Notes: generated by a model from the letters alone, not told the origin. Counted from the first letter of the stretch, positions 43,638-52,831 are shown. The stretch: DNA of 64,000 nt from DASXUL01 sp036504855 (GCA_036504855.1 DASXUL010000058.1:1-64000), one strand, 5' to 3'. Numbers and translations: made by a program.

Positions 43638-45365
43638 CTACGCAGAAGCGCGTTTACGGGAGACGAACTCCAGCAACGCTTCCAGCGGCTGGGCATTGAG
43701 GATGTTCCGGCTTTCGCACCACGCGCGGCGCGCAACGGTGATGCCAAGATCCACCCAGGTTAAGTGGTCGGGGTGGTGGGCATCCGAGTCCACGCATATC
43801 CACGCGCCGGCCAGCCGTGCGGAGCGCGCCTGGATATCGTTCAGATCCAGGCGGTCCGGTCCGCTGTTGATTTCCAGCGCCGTGCCGGTGCGGGCGGCGG
43901 CTCGGATGATCTCATCCATGTCAACGTCGATACCTTCGCGCCGGTTCAAGATGCGGCCGGTGGGGTGGGCGACGAGGTTCACGTATGGGCTCTCGATGGC
44001 GCGGATTACCCGGGCTGTCTGCTCCTCCCGGCTACGGCCGAAGGAACCGTGCACGCTGGCCACCACCCAGTCAAGCATCGCCAGCGTTTCATCGTCGTAA
44101 TCCAACGTACCGTCGGCGCGGATGTTCACCTCCGTGCCGTGCAGGATGCGGAACGGCGCCAGTTCTGAGTTCAGTTGCCGCACTTCCTCGGCCTGTTTGA
44201 CGAGACGGTCCACCTTCAGGCCGTTGGCCACCCCAAGGCCCTGGCTGTGGTCGGTTATGGCCATATAGGCGTAGCCTCGGTGCATGCACGCCCGGGCCAT
44301 GGCTTCGATAGAGGCCGCGCCATCCGAGTAGGTGGAATGCATATGCAGGTCGCCCTTGAGGTCGTCCGCGGAGACGAGCGCGGGCAGGCGGCCTTCCAGC
44401 GCGGCCTGCACTTCGCCGCGGTCCTCACGCATTTCCGGCGGCACGAACGCCATGCCCAGCGCGGCGTACATGTCCTCCTCTGAGCGCCCGCCAAGCGCAA
44501 CTCCGGCGGCGTCGTATACGCCGTACTGGTTCAGCAGCCAGCCCCGGGCCTTTGCCAGTTCCCGCAGCCGGATGGAGTGCGCCTCGGACCCGGTGGCCGT
44601 GAGGAGCGCCGCGCCGAACGACTCGGGCGGCACAACCATCAGGTCACATGGGAGGTTGGACTCCAGGAGCGCCACAGCCTTCTTCTCGCCATGCGCCTCC
44701 ACCTTCTCCACCTGCGGCAGGCGAGTGAAGGCGTCCAGGATGGCGCTCAAGTCAGGGCCAGTGGCAACGAGGTCCAGGTCTCCCACGGTGTCCCGCCAGC
44801 GGCGCACGGAGCCGCCGATCTCCGCGCGATCAATACCCGGCTCCGATCGAAGGGCAGCCAGGATGTCATCGACCACGGGAAGAGCGTCCACGAGCAGGCG
44901 ACGGGCCGCCCACTTCTTCATGCGGCCGAGGTTGGCCACAATACTATCCGCCGTCTTCTTGCCGAACCCGGGAACGTCCTCCAGCCGGCCAGACCGCGCC
45001 GCTTTCTCCAACTCGGCGAGAGTGGCTACGCCGAGGGCCTGGTGGATGGTTCGGGCCCGCTTGGGGCCGAGGCCTGGCACATTGAGCAGGTCGAGGAGGC
45101 CGGGCGGGACCTGGCTGGTGAGCTCGTCCAGCACATCAGAACGTCCGGCGGAGATCAACTCGGAAATCGTCTCGGCCAGGCTCTCGCCGATGCCGGCGAT
45201 TCCACGCAACTCCCCGCGGGCGTGAATGTCGGCGGCGTCTTCGGTGAGCGACTCGATACGGCGTGCCGCGTTGCGGTAGGCGTTAGCGCGGAACGCGGAT
45301 TCGCCCAGAATCTCCAACAAGTCGGCGATGCGTTCCAGCGTCTCGGCGATCTGCTTGTTGTTCAT
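43638..45365 (-). CDS. polX: DNA polymerase/3'-5' exonuclease PolX
   Basis: Family X polymerase of 575 residues. Domains: helix-hairpin-helix region (about 40-150, GIAGIGESLAETI, VPGLGPKRARTIHQALG, VPGFGKKTADSI), nucleotidyltransferase (about 170-310, GSVRRWRDTVGDLDLV holding two catalytic aspartates), and C-terminal PHP phosphoesterase (about 335-575, DLHMHSTYSDG, AITDHSQGLGVANG, VDSDAHHPDHL). It fills gaps in base excision repair. The start at 45365 (MNNKQIAETLERIADLLE) is the usual PolX beginning; upstream frame is non-coding. Confidence 0.96.
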   Translation of the reverse strand: MNNKQIAETLERIADLLEILGESAFRANAYRNAARRIESLTEDAADIHARGELRGIAGIGESLAETISELISAGRSDVLDELTSQVPPGLLDLLNVPGLGPKRARTIHQALGVATLAELEKAARSGRLEDVPGFGKKTADSIVANLGRMKKWAARRLLVDALPVVDDILAALRSEPGIDRAEIGGSVRRWRDTVGDLDLVATGPDLSAILDAFTRLPQVEKVEAHGEKKAVALLESNLPCDLMVVPPESFGAALLTATGSEAHSIRLRELAKARGWLLNQYGVYDAAGVALGGRSEEDMYAALGMAFVPPEMREDRGEVQAALEGRLPALVSADDLKGDLHMHSTYSDGAASIEAMARACMHRGYAYMAITDHSQGLGVANGLKVDRLVKQAEEVRQLNSELAPFRILHGTEVNIRADGTLDYDDETLAMLDWVVASVHGSFGRSREEQTARVIRAIESPYVNLVAHPTGRILNRREGIDVDMDEIIRAAARTGTALEINSGPDRLDLNDIQARSARLAGAWICVDSDAHHPDHLTWVDLGITVARRAWCESRNILNAQPLEALLEFVSRKRASA

Positions 45366-45429
45366 AATGAGGATTGTATCACGCGTCGCCTTCAATGGGT
45401 GAGCCAAGGCATACGGGAGGTTCAGCGGG

Positions 45430-45606
45430 ATGATCCGGAGGAATGCGCGACTGTTCGGCTACCTGATCGTGCTGGCGTTGGTGGCGTTGATGATGTTCTA
45501 CTTCGACCGCGCCAGCCGCACTCCGGAGCCGGACCCCGGCCGGCAGGAGAACAACCTGCCGGAGATCGGCCATGTGCCAACGCCGGAACAGGTGCATGGG
45601 AAATAG
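45430..45606 (+). CDS. Small single-pass membrane protein
   Basis: Protein of 58 residues: MIRRNARLFG, then one transmembrane helix (about 9-24, YLIVLALVALMMFYF), followed by a polar tail rich in P and E (RASRTPEPDPGRQ). A basic N-terminus predicts N-in topology. It lies in the space between the polX start and a heptad hairpin; its stop is the first base of the left array. AGG upstream, weak. No family recognised. Confidence 0.55.
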   Translation: MIRRNARLFGYLIVLALVALMMFYFDRASRTPEPDPGRQENNLPEIGHVPTPEQVHGK

Positions 45607-45725
45607 TCATCAGTCATCAGTCATCAGTCGTCAGTTATCAGCTCGGAAGCCCTGGTCCATGAGCGAACACATCTCACGGACCGGGCTTCCGGGCTGTTAA
45701 CTGACGACTGACGACTGATGACTAC
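45606..45725. repeat. Long heptad hairpin between convergent genes
   Basis: The left array of five heptads GTCATCA (with variants, 45606-45640) and inverted array (45698-45725) form, with the inner GGAAGCCC/GGGCTTCC segments, a hairpin of roughly 46 paired bases. It separates the small membrane protein gene (+) from the end of rqcH (-). Can act as a two-way terminator. Confidence 0.8.
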
Positions 45726-45728
45726 AAG

Positions 45729-47402
45729 CTATCTCCCCTCCACGTAGAGGGTCTTCTCGCGTTCGTAAGTGACGCGGCCAGGGGCGGCGTTTCGAGGCTT
45801 GCGCACGTAGCGGCGCAACGTGTAATCGACCGGTATGACTCCGGATGCCTTTGCCTCGCTGCGGGCCGCCACCAGCTCCGCGGCGCGTTGAAGCGTGGCG
45901 GGCGGCACGCGTTCCGGGTGTTTGCCCGTCTTGATGACGGCGTGGGCCGAGGCCGCCGCGCGCACGTGGAACCAGATGTCGGTCGCGTCCGATGCGCGCG
46001 TCGTCAGGTAATCGTTGCCTGTCGCGTTTTCGCCCACCCAGATGGGCCAGCCCTCCTCCGACGTGAAACGGCGGATGCGAACTCCCGGCGGGAACTCCGG
46101 CTCGCGCTTCTTGTCGCGCGGGGCGGCCTGACCAGGCTCCGCGGACCACTTGCCCACCAGTTGGGCGAGTGCCGTTTCATCCGCGGCGTACGCCTCGGCG
46201 CGGCGGGCAGCCAGGTCCGCTTCCCGCGCATCCAGTTCCCTTGACTGCTCGGGAACGCGCTCCGCCGCGGCGCGGGCCTTGCGCTGACGGGCGAAGTAGG
46301 ACTCGGCATTCTCCCGGGGGGAGAGCGTAGTATCCAGCGGGATCACCAACAGGCGCATCTCGGGGTCGTAGTAGTTCGTCAGGCTGACTGCGGCGGCGCC
46401 CTTCTCGACGGCGTGCGCGTTGGCGGCCAGGATCTCACCCATCACGCGCCAGCCCTCCGCGCGGTCGACGTCGTCCGCGATGCGCCTCAGGTCCTCCCTC
46501 CGCCGTTCGAGGACGTGGGCTTCGCGATCCAGGATGGCGTCGGCCTCATGCAGGAGAGCGGAGCGCACCGCGCCGTCGGTGCGCCGCGCATAGACTTCGT
46601 CCAGGGCCTCCGATATCGTGGCCGTCGGCCGGACGCCGAATGCCGGGGGCGTCATCGATGCGAGGGGCCACGCGCCGATCGGTTCGCCAAATCCATCGAG
46701 AAGCACGGCCGGTTCGAACGCGCCGCGCCGCGCCGCATCCAGCAGCGCGTGGAACGCTGCGTCCGGATCGGCAGTCAACAGGCGCCCGGCCAGAAACGGG
46801 CTCATTCCGCCGTACGTGTCAATGAGCCATTTCGGCGTAAGGGGTGAAGGGCGCTCCTCCCAGAGCCGATCAAGTGACTCCCGCGGCGCGTCCCACAGCG
46901 ACGGCTTGCCGCTGGGCGGCAGGGCGGGGTAAGGGCGGCCAGGCAGGATAACGCGGTGGCTCATCTTGGGGCCAACGTGCTTGATCGCTTCCAGAACGCT
47001 GCCGCCCTCATCCAGCAGGATGACGTTGCTGTGCCGGCCCATCATTTCGGCGACGAGTTGCAGCCGCCCGTGAGGGCCTCCCACAGTCAGGCGCAACACG
47101 CGGTCGGCGCCGTCCTGCTCCACGGAGATCACACGGCCGCCTTCCAGATACTTGCGCAGCGCCATGCAGAATGGCGGCGGCTCCGAGGGGTTACTGAACT
47201 CGCGGGTCGTCAGGTGCGCGCGGAAACGCTCCGGATGCGTGCAGAGAAGCAGCCGACCATTGCGTCCGTTGCCATAGAGGCGCAGGTGGATGGTATGCTG
47301 ATCCGGCTGCCGCACCTTCTGAACTTGAACTCCGGGGATCCAGGACTGCAACTCGATGCAGAGAGCGCGCAGCGTAAGGCTATCGAACGTTGGAGCCTTC
47401 AC
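45729..47402 (-). CDS. rqcH: RqcH/Rqc2 family NFACT protein
   Basis: Protein of 557 residues: NFACT-N (about 1-180; TFDSLTLRALCIELQSWIPGVQVQKVRQPDQHTIHLRLY and RFRAHLTT at the start), coiled-coil region with EREAHVLERRREDL (about 290-395) and NFACT-R RNA-binding domain (about 440-557, IWFHVRAAASAHAVIKTG). RqcH binds obstructed 50S subunits and adds alanine tails. The start is GTG at 47402: AGGAGG lies 5 bases before it, and the stop of prmA overlaps it (GTGA). Some annotate the family as fibronectin-binding FbpA. C-terminal domain complete. Confidence 0.92.
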   Translation of the reverse strand: MKAPTFDSLTLRALCIELQSWIPGVQVQKVRQPDQHTIHLRLYGNGRNGRLLLCTHPERFRAHLTTREFSNPSEPPPFCMALRKYLEGGRVISVEQDGADRVLRLTVGGPHGRLQLVAEMMGRHSNVILLDEGGSVLEAIKHVGPKMSHRVILPGRPYPALPPSGKPSLWDAPRESLDRLWEERPSPLTPKWLIDTYGGMSPFLAGRLLTADPDAAFHALLDAARRGAFEPAVLLDGFGEPIGAWPLASMTPPAFGVRPTATISEALDEVYARRTDGAVRSALLHEADAILDREAHVLERRREDLRRIADDVDRAEGWRVMGEILAANAHAVEKGAAAVSLTNYYDPEMRLLVIPLDTTLSPRENAESYFARQRKARAAAERVPEQSRELDAREADLAARRAEAYAADETALAQLVGKWSAEPGQAAPRDKKREPEFPPGVRIRRFTSEEGWPIWVGENATGNDYLTTRASDATDIWFHVRAAASAHAVIKTGKHPERVPPATLQRAAELVAARSEAKASGVIPVDYTLRRYVRKPRNAAPGRVTYEREKTLYVEGR

Positions 47403-48280
47403 GCGATCCTCCTGCAGACCATTCCCACGCATTGATGCTCCATGTCGCGCCGTTCCTCGATAAGACAGAACGGGGCAAGCGCCGCGGCGACGCCGTTCGC
47501 TACCGCTCCCGCCTCTTCATCCGTATCGCCGTAGATCCCGCTGGCGAGAAACAGGCCGTCCGGGTGCAAATGCGCGGCTACGTACGGGGCGATTTCGACC
47601 ACGCTGGGCGCTCCGCCCATGTTGGAGACGATGAGATCAAACCGCCCACTCAGGTCGGCGGCGCTGCCGGCATGCACATCGGCCTCCACGCCATTGCATT
47701 TGAGGTTGTGGCGCGCCTCTGCAACGGCAGCCTCGTCGCGGTCCACTGCCTGAATGCGGGAAGCTCCCAGGCGCGCGGCGGCGATGGACAGCACGCCCGA
47801 CCCGCAGCCCACATCCGCCACGCGGCTGCCGTAGCAGAGGAGCTCGGCAAGCTGGAGCATCGGCAGCTTCGTGGTGGCGTGCGTGCCGAGGCCGAACGCA
47901 AGCCCCGGCTCGATCAGGATGTCCAACGTTCCCGGCTCTGATGGGTGCCACGGAGCGCGGACGAGGAACGGACCGATGCGCTGGGGGCCGGCCGACGACA
48001 GCGGCAGCATCGTTGGGTACCCGTGCGGGCATTGCTGCCACTGCGGAATCGAGCGGAGCCGCATGTAGAACTCTCGGGCCTCCGCCGCCTTCTTGAGGCG
48101 GCCGAGCGACGCCTGAGCAGCGCATTCCTCCGCCTCCGCCAAGGGCATCCCCTCTGACGTGGCGATGGCCTCGGCAGCCGCCTGCACATCCACGACGAGG
48201 ATGCCATCTCCGGTGGCGATATGCAGGTAGCGGCCGGGATAGGGGCCGTGAGCGCGGATCATCTGAAAGGCGTTGGTCAT
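47399..48280 (-). CDS. prmA: Ribosomal protein L11 methyltransferase PrmA family
   Basis: SAM-dependent methyltransferase of 293 residues. EPGLAFGLGTHATTKLPML near 135, the SAM motif VADVGCGSGVLSIAAARLGAS near 160, AVDRDEAAV and the ISNMGG segment where the active site N-P-P-type motif would be NxxG. The classic LVxNILA reads LIVSNMGG, which is a divergence and could mean another target. The N-terminal L11-binding domain is partly recognisable. It overlaps rqcH by 4 bases. Start at 48280, not the further ATG at 48361, because the upstream part is non-coding. Confidence 0.83.
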   Translation of the reverse strand: MTNAFQMIRAHGPYPGRYLHIATGDGILVVDVQAAAEAIATSEGMPLAEAEECAAQASLGRLKKAAEAREFYMRLRSIPQWQQCPHGYPTMLPLSSAGPQRIGPFLVRAPWHPSEPGTLDILIEPGLAFGLGTHATTKLPMLQLAELLCYGSRVADVGCGSGVLSIAAARLGASRIQAVDRDEAAVAEARHNLKCNGVEADVHAGSAADLSGRFDLIVSNMGGAPSVVEIAPYVAAHLHPDGLFLASGIYGDTDEEAGAVANGVAAALAPFCLIEERRDMEHQCVGMVCRRIA

Positions 48281-48351
48281 GGGCGGTTCTCTGGACTGAG
48301 CGGAGTGGGCGGAGCCAGCTTGAAGGCGGGCCGGTTCACCCCTCACGTTAT

Positions 48352-48401
48352 GCGCGGGCATCAGGCCGAATCAACCGGTTGATTCGGCCTGATGCCCGCG
48401 C
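48352..48401. repeat. Perfect 50-bp palindrome
   Basis: Twenty-five bases and their exact complement with no spacer, centred at AACCGGTT (48373-48380). It sits between divergent prmA (-) and the NamZ fusion gene (+), 42 bases before that gene's ATG. It could form a cruciform or be an operator for a large regulator. It is also the type of structure that an assembly fold-back could create. Confidence 0.8.
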
Positions 48402-48443
48402 GATACTGTGCAGACAGAACCCCCACTGGAGGATAGGCGCCCC

Positions 48444-50882
48444 ATGTGTACGCGTAAGCCGTTCGCCCTGCTGGCAGGGCTGGTAGCATTCTCGATCTCG
48501 ACTCTAGCAGCCGGGCTTCCCATGGCGAAACCCCTGGAGGCCGGGATGGATCCGGCCGCCCTGACCCGTATCGACGGCCTCATCCGCAAGGATATCGCCG
48601 ACGGGAAGATCCCGGGCGCCGTCTGCATCGTCGGGCACAAGGGCCGCATCGTTTACCGCAAGGCCTTCGGCTATGCCGCCCTCCAACCGACCAGGCGGCT
48701 TATGACGGTTGACGCCGTGTTCGATATGGCTTCGCTGACCAAGGTCACCGCCACCGCCCCGAGTATCATGAAGCTCGTTGAGGAAGGACGGCTGACGCTG
48801 GCGACCGATATGGCCACCGTGTGGCCAGCCTATGCAGCGAACGGCAAGGGCGAGATCACGATCCGCCAGCTTCTAACCCACAGCGCAGGACTCTCGCCGG
48901 GACACGCGTTCTTCTCCAAATACGGCGACGCGAACAAGGGGAAGCGCCCCGGCGGCCCCGGGTGGACCAGCGTCCACGACAACGTGATGCGCGACCTTGA
49001 GGAAGCCAGGCTATACTACACGCCAGACTCCAGGTTCACGTACAGTGATGATGGTTTCATAACGCTGGGCGAGATTGTGCGCCGCGTCAGCGGGAAGAGC
49101 GTGGCGGAGTTCGCGAAAGAGAACCTCTTTGGCCCCTTGAAGATGAAGGACACCACCTACCTGCCCGGCCCAGCGCTGGCGAAGCGCGCCGCGCCCACTG
49201 AGATGCGATGGGGCAGGTGGCTACAGGGCGAGGTGCACGACCCCAGCGCCTGGTCTTTGGGCGGAGTGGCCGGGCACGCGGGGCTCTTCAGCACTGCAGA
49301 TGACATGGCCCGTTACGCCCAGATGTACCTGAACGGCGGCGAGCTGGACGGGGTTCGCGTTCTCAGCCAGGCGACCGTTCGTCGGATGATCAACCCGGCC
49401 ACACCCATCGGACTGCCCGTGCGGGGCCTCGGTTGGGACATCAACTCGGATTACACGAAGCGCGGCGATCTGTTCGCCGCCCAGTCGTTCGGGCATACCG
49501 GCTGGACGGGCACGTGTCTCTGGGCCGACCCCACTTCGCAGACCTTCGTCGTGCTGCTGACCAACCGCAACCACGTTAAGAACGGCAATGTGCTGCCGCT
49601 CGAGTGGCGGATCTCCACCGTTGTGGCGGCCGCCGTCACAGATATGCCCGCCGCGCAGCGCACGGCCGCCTTCGCTCCGCCGCGCGACGAGATGGTCCCA
49701 GAGGCGCCAACGCCGGCGCCGGCGCCGCGGATGAACACGCTTTCCGGCATCGACGTGCTGGAGGCGGAGAAGTTTGATCGCCTGAAGGGGCGCAAGATCG
49801 GCCTGATCACGAACCCCAGTGGCCTCGACCGTCAGCGCCGCGCCACGGCGGACGTGCTGTTCGAGCAATCGAAGGCGGGAACGTTCAACCTTGTGGCCCT
49901 CTTCGGGCCGGAACACGGCATCCGCGCCGACGTGGACGACGTGGTACTGGACTCTCACGATTCCATGACCGGCTTGCCGGTTTTCAGTCTGTACAACTAC
50001 AAAACAGACACCTACAAGCCTACCCCGGCGATGCTGAAGGGCATCGATACGCTGGTCTACGATGTGCAAGATATCGGCGTGCGCTACTACACCTTCATCA
50101 CCACGCTCGGCCATGCACTGGAGGCGGCCAAGGAGAATGGCATCCGCGTGGTGGTGTTGGACCGGCCGAACCCCGTGAACGGGGCGGTTGTCGACGGGCC
50201 CACACTGGCGTTGGAGAAGCGCGGATTCGCATCGTGGGCGCCGACGCCTGTTCGCCACGGAATGACCGTTGGCGAACTCGCCCTGTTCTTCAACGACGCG
50301 CTGAACATCCATGCGGACCTGGATGTCGTTCACATGCAGAACTGGCAGCGCCGCCTGTGGTTCGACGAGACGGGACTGCCGTGGGTGAACCCCAGCCCCA
50401 ATATCCGGGATCTGAATGAGGCCAGCCTCTATCCGGCAATCGGTTTGCTGGAATCCGCCAACCTGAGCGTGGGTCGCGGCACCGATCGGCCGTTCGAGTT
50501 GTTTGGAGCGCCCTACATCAATGACGTTCAACTGGCTGAAGAGCTGAACCGTCGTAACATCCCGGGGATGCGCTTTACTCCGATCCGGTTCACGCCGAAG
50601 TCCAGCGCCTTTAAGGGCGAGGAGTGCGGCGGCGTGAGCGTTGAACTCGTCGACCGCGACGCGATGTCCGGCTGCCGCGCCGGCGCCGAAATCCTGGACG
50701 CCCTGCGGCGTCTCTACGGCGCCGACGCCGTGAAGATCGAAGGCACAAAAGGAATGTTCGGCACAAAGGCCACGCCGGATGCCATCATCGCCGGCGAGCC
50801 CGTGGACCGCATCGCCGCCGCCTGGCAGAAGGACGTGGACGCCTTCCGCCAGGCCCGGCGAAAGTACCTCCTGTACCCGTAA
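48444..50882 (+). CDS. Serine beta-lactamase-like domain fused to NamZ (DUF1343)
   Basis: Exported protein of about 812 residues. Signal peptide about 1-24. Beta-lactamase/transpeptidase-like half (about 30-420): SLTK catalytic Ser/Lys near residue 97, YSDDG near 199, HTGWTG near 350. Second half (about 435-812) is DUF1343, whose founding member NamZ is an exo-acting beta-N-acetylmuramidase: GLITNPSGLDRQRRAT, GPEHGIRADVDD, VYDVQDIGVRYYTF, RPNPVNG. The pair suggests peptidoglycan fragment breakdown in the periplasm. GGAGG lies upstream; a GTG at 48408 is less likely. In Bacillus subtilis similar domains are neighbouring genes (ybbE, ybbC); here they are fused. Confidence 0.93.
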   Translation: MCTRKPFALLAGLVAFSISTLAAGLPMAKPLEAGMDPAALTRIDGLIRKDIADGKIPGAVCIVGHKGRIVYRKAFGYAALQPTRRLMTVDAVFDMASLTKVTATAPSIMKLVEEGRLTLATDMATVWPAYAANGKGEITIRQLLTHSAGLSPGHAFFSKYGDANKGKRPGGPGWTSVHDNVMRDLEEARLYYTPDSRFTYSDDGFITLGEIVRRVSGKSVAEFAKENLFGPLKMKDTTYLPGPALAKRAAPTEMRWGRWLQGEVHDPSAWSLGGVAGHAGLFSTADDMARYAQMYLNGGELDGVRVLSQATVRRMINPATPIGLPVRGLGWDINSDYTKRGDLFAAQSFGHTGWTGTCLWADPTSQTFVVLLTNRNHVKNGNVLPLEWRISTVVAAAVTDMPAAQRTAAFAPPRDEMVPEAPTPAPAPRMNTLSGIDVLEAEKFDRLKGRKIGLITNPSGLDRQRRATADVLFEQSKAGTFNLVALFGPEHGIRADVDDVVLDSHDSMTGLPVFSLYNYKTDTYKPTPAMLKGIDTLVYDVQDIGVRYYTFITTLGHALEAAKENGIRVVVLDRPNPVNGAVVDGPTLALEKRGFASWAPTPVRHGMTVGELALFFNDALNIHADLDVVHMQNWQRRLWFDETGLPWVNPSPNIRDLNEASLYPAIGLLESANLSVGRGTDRPFELFGAPYINDVQLAEELNRRNIPGMRFTPIRFTPKSSAFKGEECGGVSVELVDRDAMSGCRAGAEILDALRRLYGADAVKIEGTKGMFGTKATPDAIIAGEPVDRIAAAWQKDVDAFRQARRKYLLYP

Positions 50883-50923
50883 CCGATTGGACACCGGCGC
50901 CGAACCGAAAGGAAACCTAACCC

Positions 50924-52552
50924 GTGATAATAACCGCGCTTCTGGCGGCCTCCCTGTTCGCGCAGACGCCTTCGGACCGGCCGCCGCTGCCGCTCGCCCC
51001 CGCGTCCGCGGCGCCATCAACGGCCGCGGCGCAGCCCGGATCAGCCCGCGGCCGGCAGCCCGCGGGAGCCACTCCCGCTGCTCCAGACCGCGCGCCGTCC
51101 GCCGAGAAGCCGAAGGATCCGGCCGACGACGACACGCCCGTGGTAACGCGCCACCAGATAACCTTGAACGGCAAACCGCTGAAATACACGGCAACAGCCG
51201 GGATGATGCCGCTGAAGAGCGACACCGGGGAGGTGGATGCGCGCATCTTCTATGTCGCCTACACGTTGGACGACTCGGAGTCCACCCGCCCACTTACCTT
51301 CGCATTCAATGGAGGGCCCGGCTCGTCCGCCGTGTGGCTCCACATGGGGGCGCTCGGACCGCGCCGCGTGAAATTGCTCGACAACGGCGGCATGCCGCCT
51401 CCTCCGTTTCAGGTAGTGGACAACGAGGATACCTGGTTGGACGATACCGACCTCGTGTTCATCGATCCGGTGGGCACCGGGTTCAGCCATGCCGCCAAGC
51501 CCGAGGACAACCGCAAGTACTGGGGCGTGCAGCCCGACCTCAACTCCATGGAGCAGTTCGTGCGGCTGTACGTTGCGCGCAATGAGCGATGGTCATCGCC
51601 GCTGTTCGTGGCGGGAGAGAGCTACGGAACGTTCAGAGCCGCCGGCCTGGCGGGCGCGCTCAATGACGACGGCATCGCTCTGAACGGGGTCATCCTGATC
51701 TCCACGATCCTCAAGATGGGCGGAGGGGCCGATGATATGTCATCCGTCCTGAATCTGCCGACCTACGCGGCCACCGCGTGGTATCACAAGAAGCTTCCGG
51801 CTGACCTGCAATCGCGCCCGTTGGGAAGTCTGCTGCCTGAGGTTGAAGCGTGGGCGCTGGGCGACTACAACGCATCTCTCGTTCAGGGCGACCGCCTGCC
51901 GGCCGCGCGACGGGACAAAGTGGTATCAACGCTTTCCCGATACACTGGCCTGGCGCGGTCCTACGTAGACGACGCGAACCTGCGGATCTCGGACTCGCGC
52001 TTCTACAAGGAGCTTCTTCGAGACCGCAAGAGAACCGTCGGCCGGTTCGACACGCGCGTTCTGGGCGTGGACCCTGACGCCGCCGGTGAGCGGGCCGACT
52101 ATGATCCCAGTGAGACCGCGGTGACCCCGCCATTCACCATGGCCTTCAACCAATACGTGCGCTCGGAACTGGGCTTCAAATCCGATCGCCAGTACGGCAT
52201 TCTGGTCCCGATTCCATGGGACTTCGGCTCCGGCATGGGCGGGTTCGGGCGGCGTAACGGGGCCGACACCAGCGGCGCCCTACGCGATGCGATGACACAG
52301 AACCCATACCTGAAGGTCTTCGTGGCGGAAGGTCACTACGATCTGGCGACGCCGTATTTCGCCGTTGAGGACACGCTGAGCCACATGCGGCTGGACGAAG
52401 AGGCGCGCGGCCGGATCAGCAGCGCGCAATACGATGCCGGCCACATGGTCTACACGGACGCGCCGTCGCGCCACAAGCTGAAGGCGGATGTATCGAGGTT
52501 CCTGCGCAATGCGGCGTCGCCGGCTCTTTCACCAGGCCAGCCAGCCCGCTAG
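50924..52552 (+). CDS. Serine carboxypeptidase, S10 family
   Basis: Exported peptidase of 542 residues. GTG start with AAAGGAAA upstream; signal peptide about 1-13, then an alanine/proline-rich linker. Oxyanion motif NGGPGSS near residue 130, nucleophile GESYGTFRA near 232, the acid in a later segment, and histidine in DAGHMVY near 505. The last 18 codons including the stop are repeated at 53981-54033. Likely removes C-terminal residues from peptides in the periplasm. Possibly an operon with the upstream NamZ fusion (41 bases apart). Confidence 0.92.
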   Translation: MIITALLAASLFAQTPSDRPPLPLAPASAAPSTAAAQPGSARGRQPAGATPAAPDRAPSAEKPKDPADDDTPVVTRHQITLNGKPLKYTATAGMMPLKSDTGEVDARIFYVAYTLDDSESTRPLTFAFNGGPGSSAVWLHMGALGPRRVKLLDNGGMPPPPFQVVDNEDTWLDDTDLVFIDPVGTGFSHAAKPEDNRKYWGVQPDLNSMEQFVRLYVARNERWSSPLFVAGESYGTFRAAGLAGALNDDGIALNGVILISTILKMGGGADDMSSVLNLPTYAATAWYHKKLPADLQSRPLGSLLPEVEAWALGDYNASLVQGDRLPAARRDKVVSTLSRYTGLARSYVDDANLRISDSRFYKELLRDRKRTVGRFDTRVLGVDPDAAGERADYDPSETAVTPPFTMAFNQYVRSELGFKSDRQYGILVPIPWDFGSGMGGFGRRNGADTSGALRDAMTQNPYLKVFVAEGHYDLATPYFAVEDTLSHMRLDEEARGRISSAQYDAGHMVYTDAPSRHKLKADVSRFLRNAASPALSPGQPAR

Positions 52553-52556
52553 GCGG
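52504..52556 (+). repeat. Direct repeat A (S10 gene 3' end)
   Basis: Fifty-three bases that match 53981-54033 with 7 mismatches by hand count, including the identical 16-base CCAGCCCGCTAGGCGG that carries the S10 stop codon. The two copies bound a patch of about 1.5 kb. Confidence 0.85.
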
Positions 52557-52705
52557 GAACGCATCCGGCTCGCGTCCGCATCGGTCCGCATCCGGCAGTT
52601 CCGTCAGAAGGTGGATAACGGCCACGCCGCGCGCCTGATCCACACGGTCTACGGCCAGGGCTACATGCTTCGGTCGCCCGAATCGGAGATGGATCGTCGG
52701 ACCCG
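52557..52705 (+). pseudogene. Response regulator C-terminal relic A
   Basis: A frame opening just after the S10 stop reads VRIRQFRQKVDNGHAARLIH then TVYGQGYMLRSPESEMD, which is the C-terminal recognition helix and wing of an OmpR-type regulator. There is no N-terminal part, start codon or receiver. It is homologous at DNA level to 53640-53748. Confidence 0.75.
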
Positions 52706-52752
52706 ACGACCGCGGCCCTTTCGACGGCATCCGGCCACTGATCGGAGCGAGG

Positions 52753-52800
52753 ATGACCGGAGACAGACAGCGTGCCAGGCCTCGCCTGTCATCATGGCCG
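52753..52800 (+). pseudogene. Histidine kinase N-terminal relic A
   Basis: ATGACCGGAGAC onward is similar in DNA to the kinase start at 53813. Only a short stretch remains before the toxin-antitoxin promoter. No open kinase. Confidence 0.5.
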
Positions 52801-52831
52801 CCATCTGCGCCGATGGTGTTGAAAGACGCAC

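Noticed and set aside
49221..51293. Open frame of 690 codons antisense to the NamZ fusion and S10 genes
   Set aside because: It is low-complexity, arginine-rich translation of the opposite strand of two well-supported genes, with no family features.
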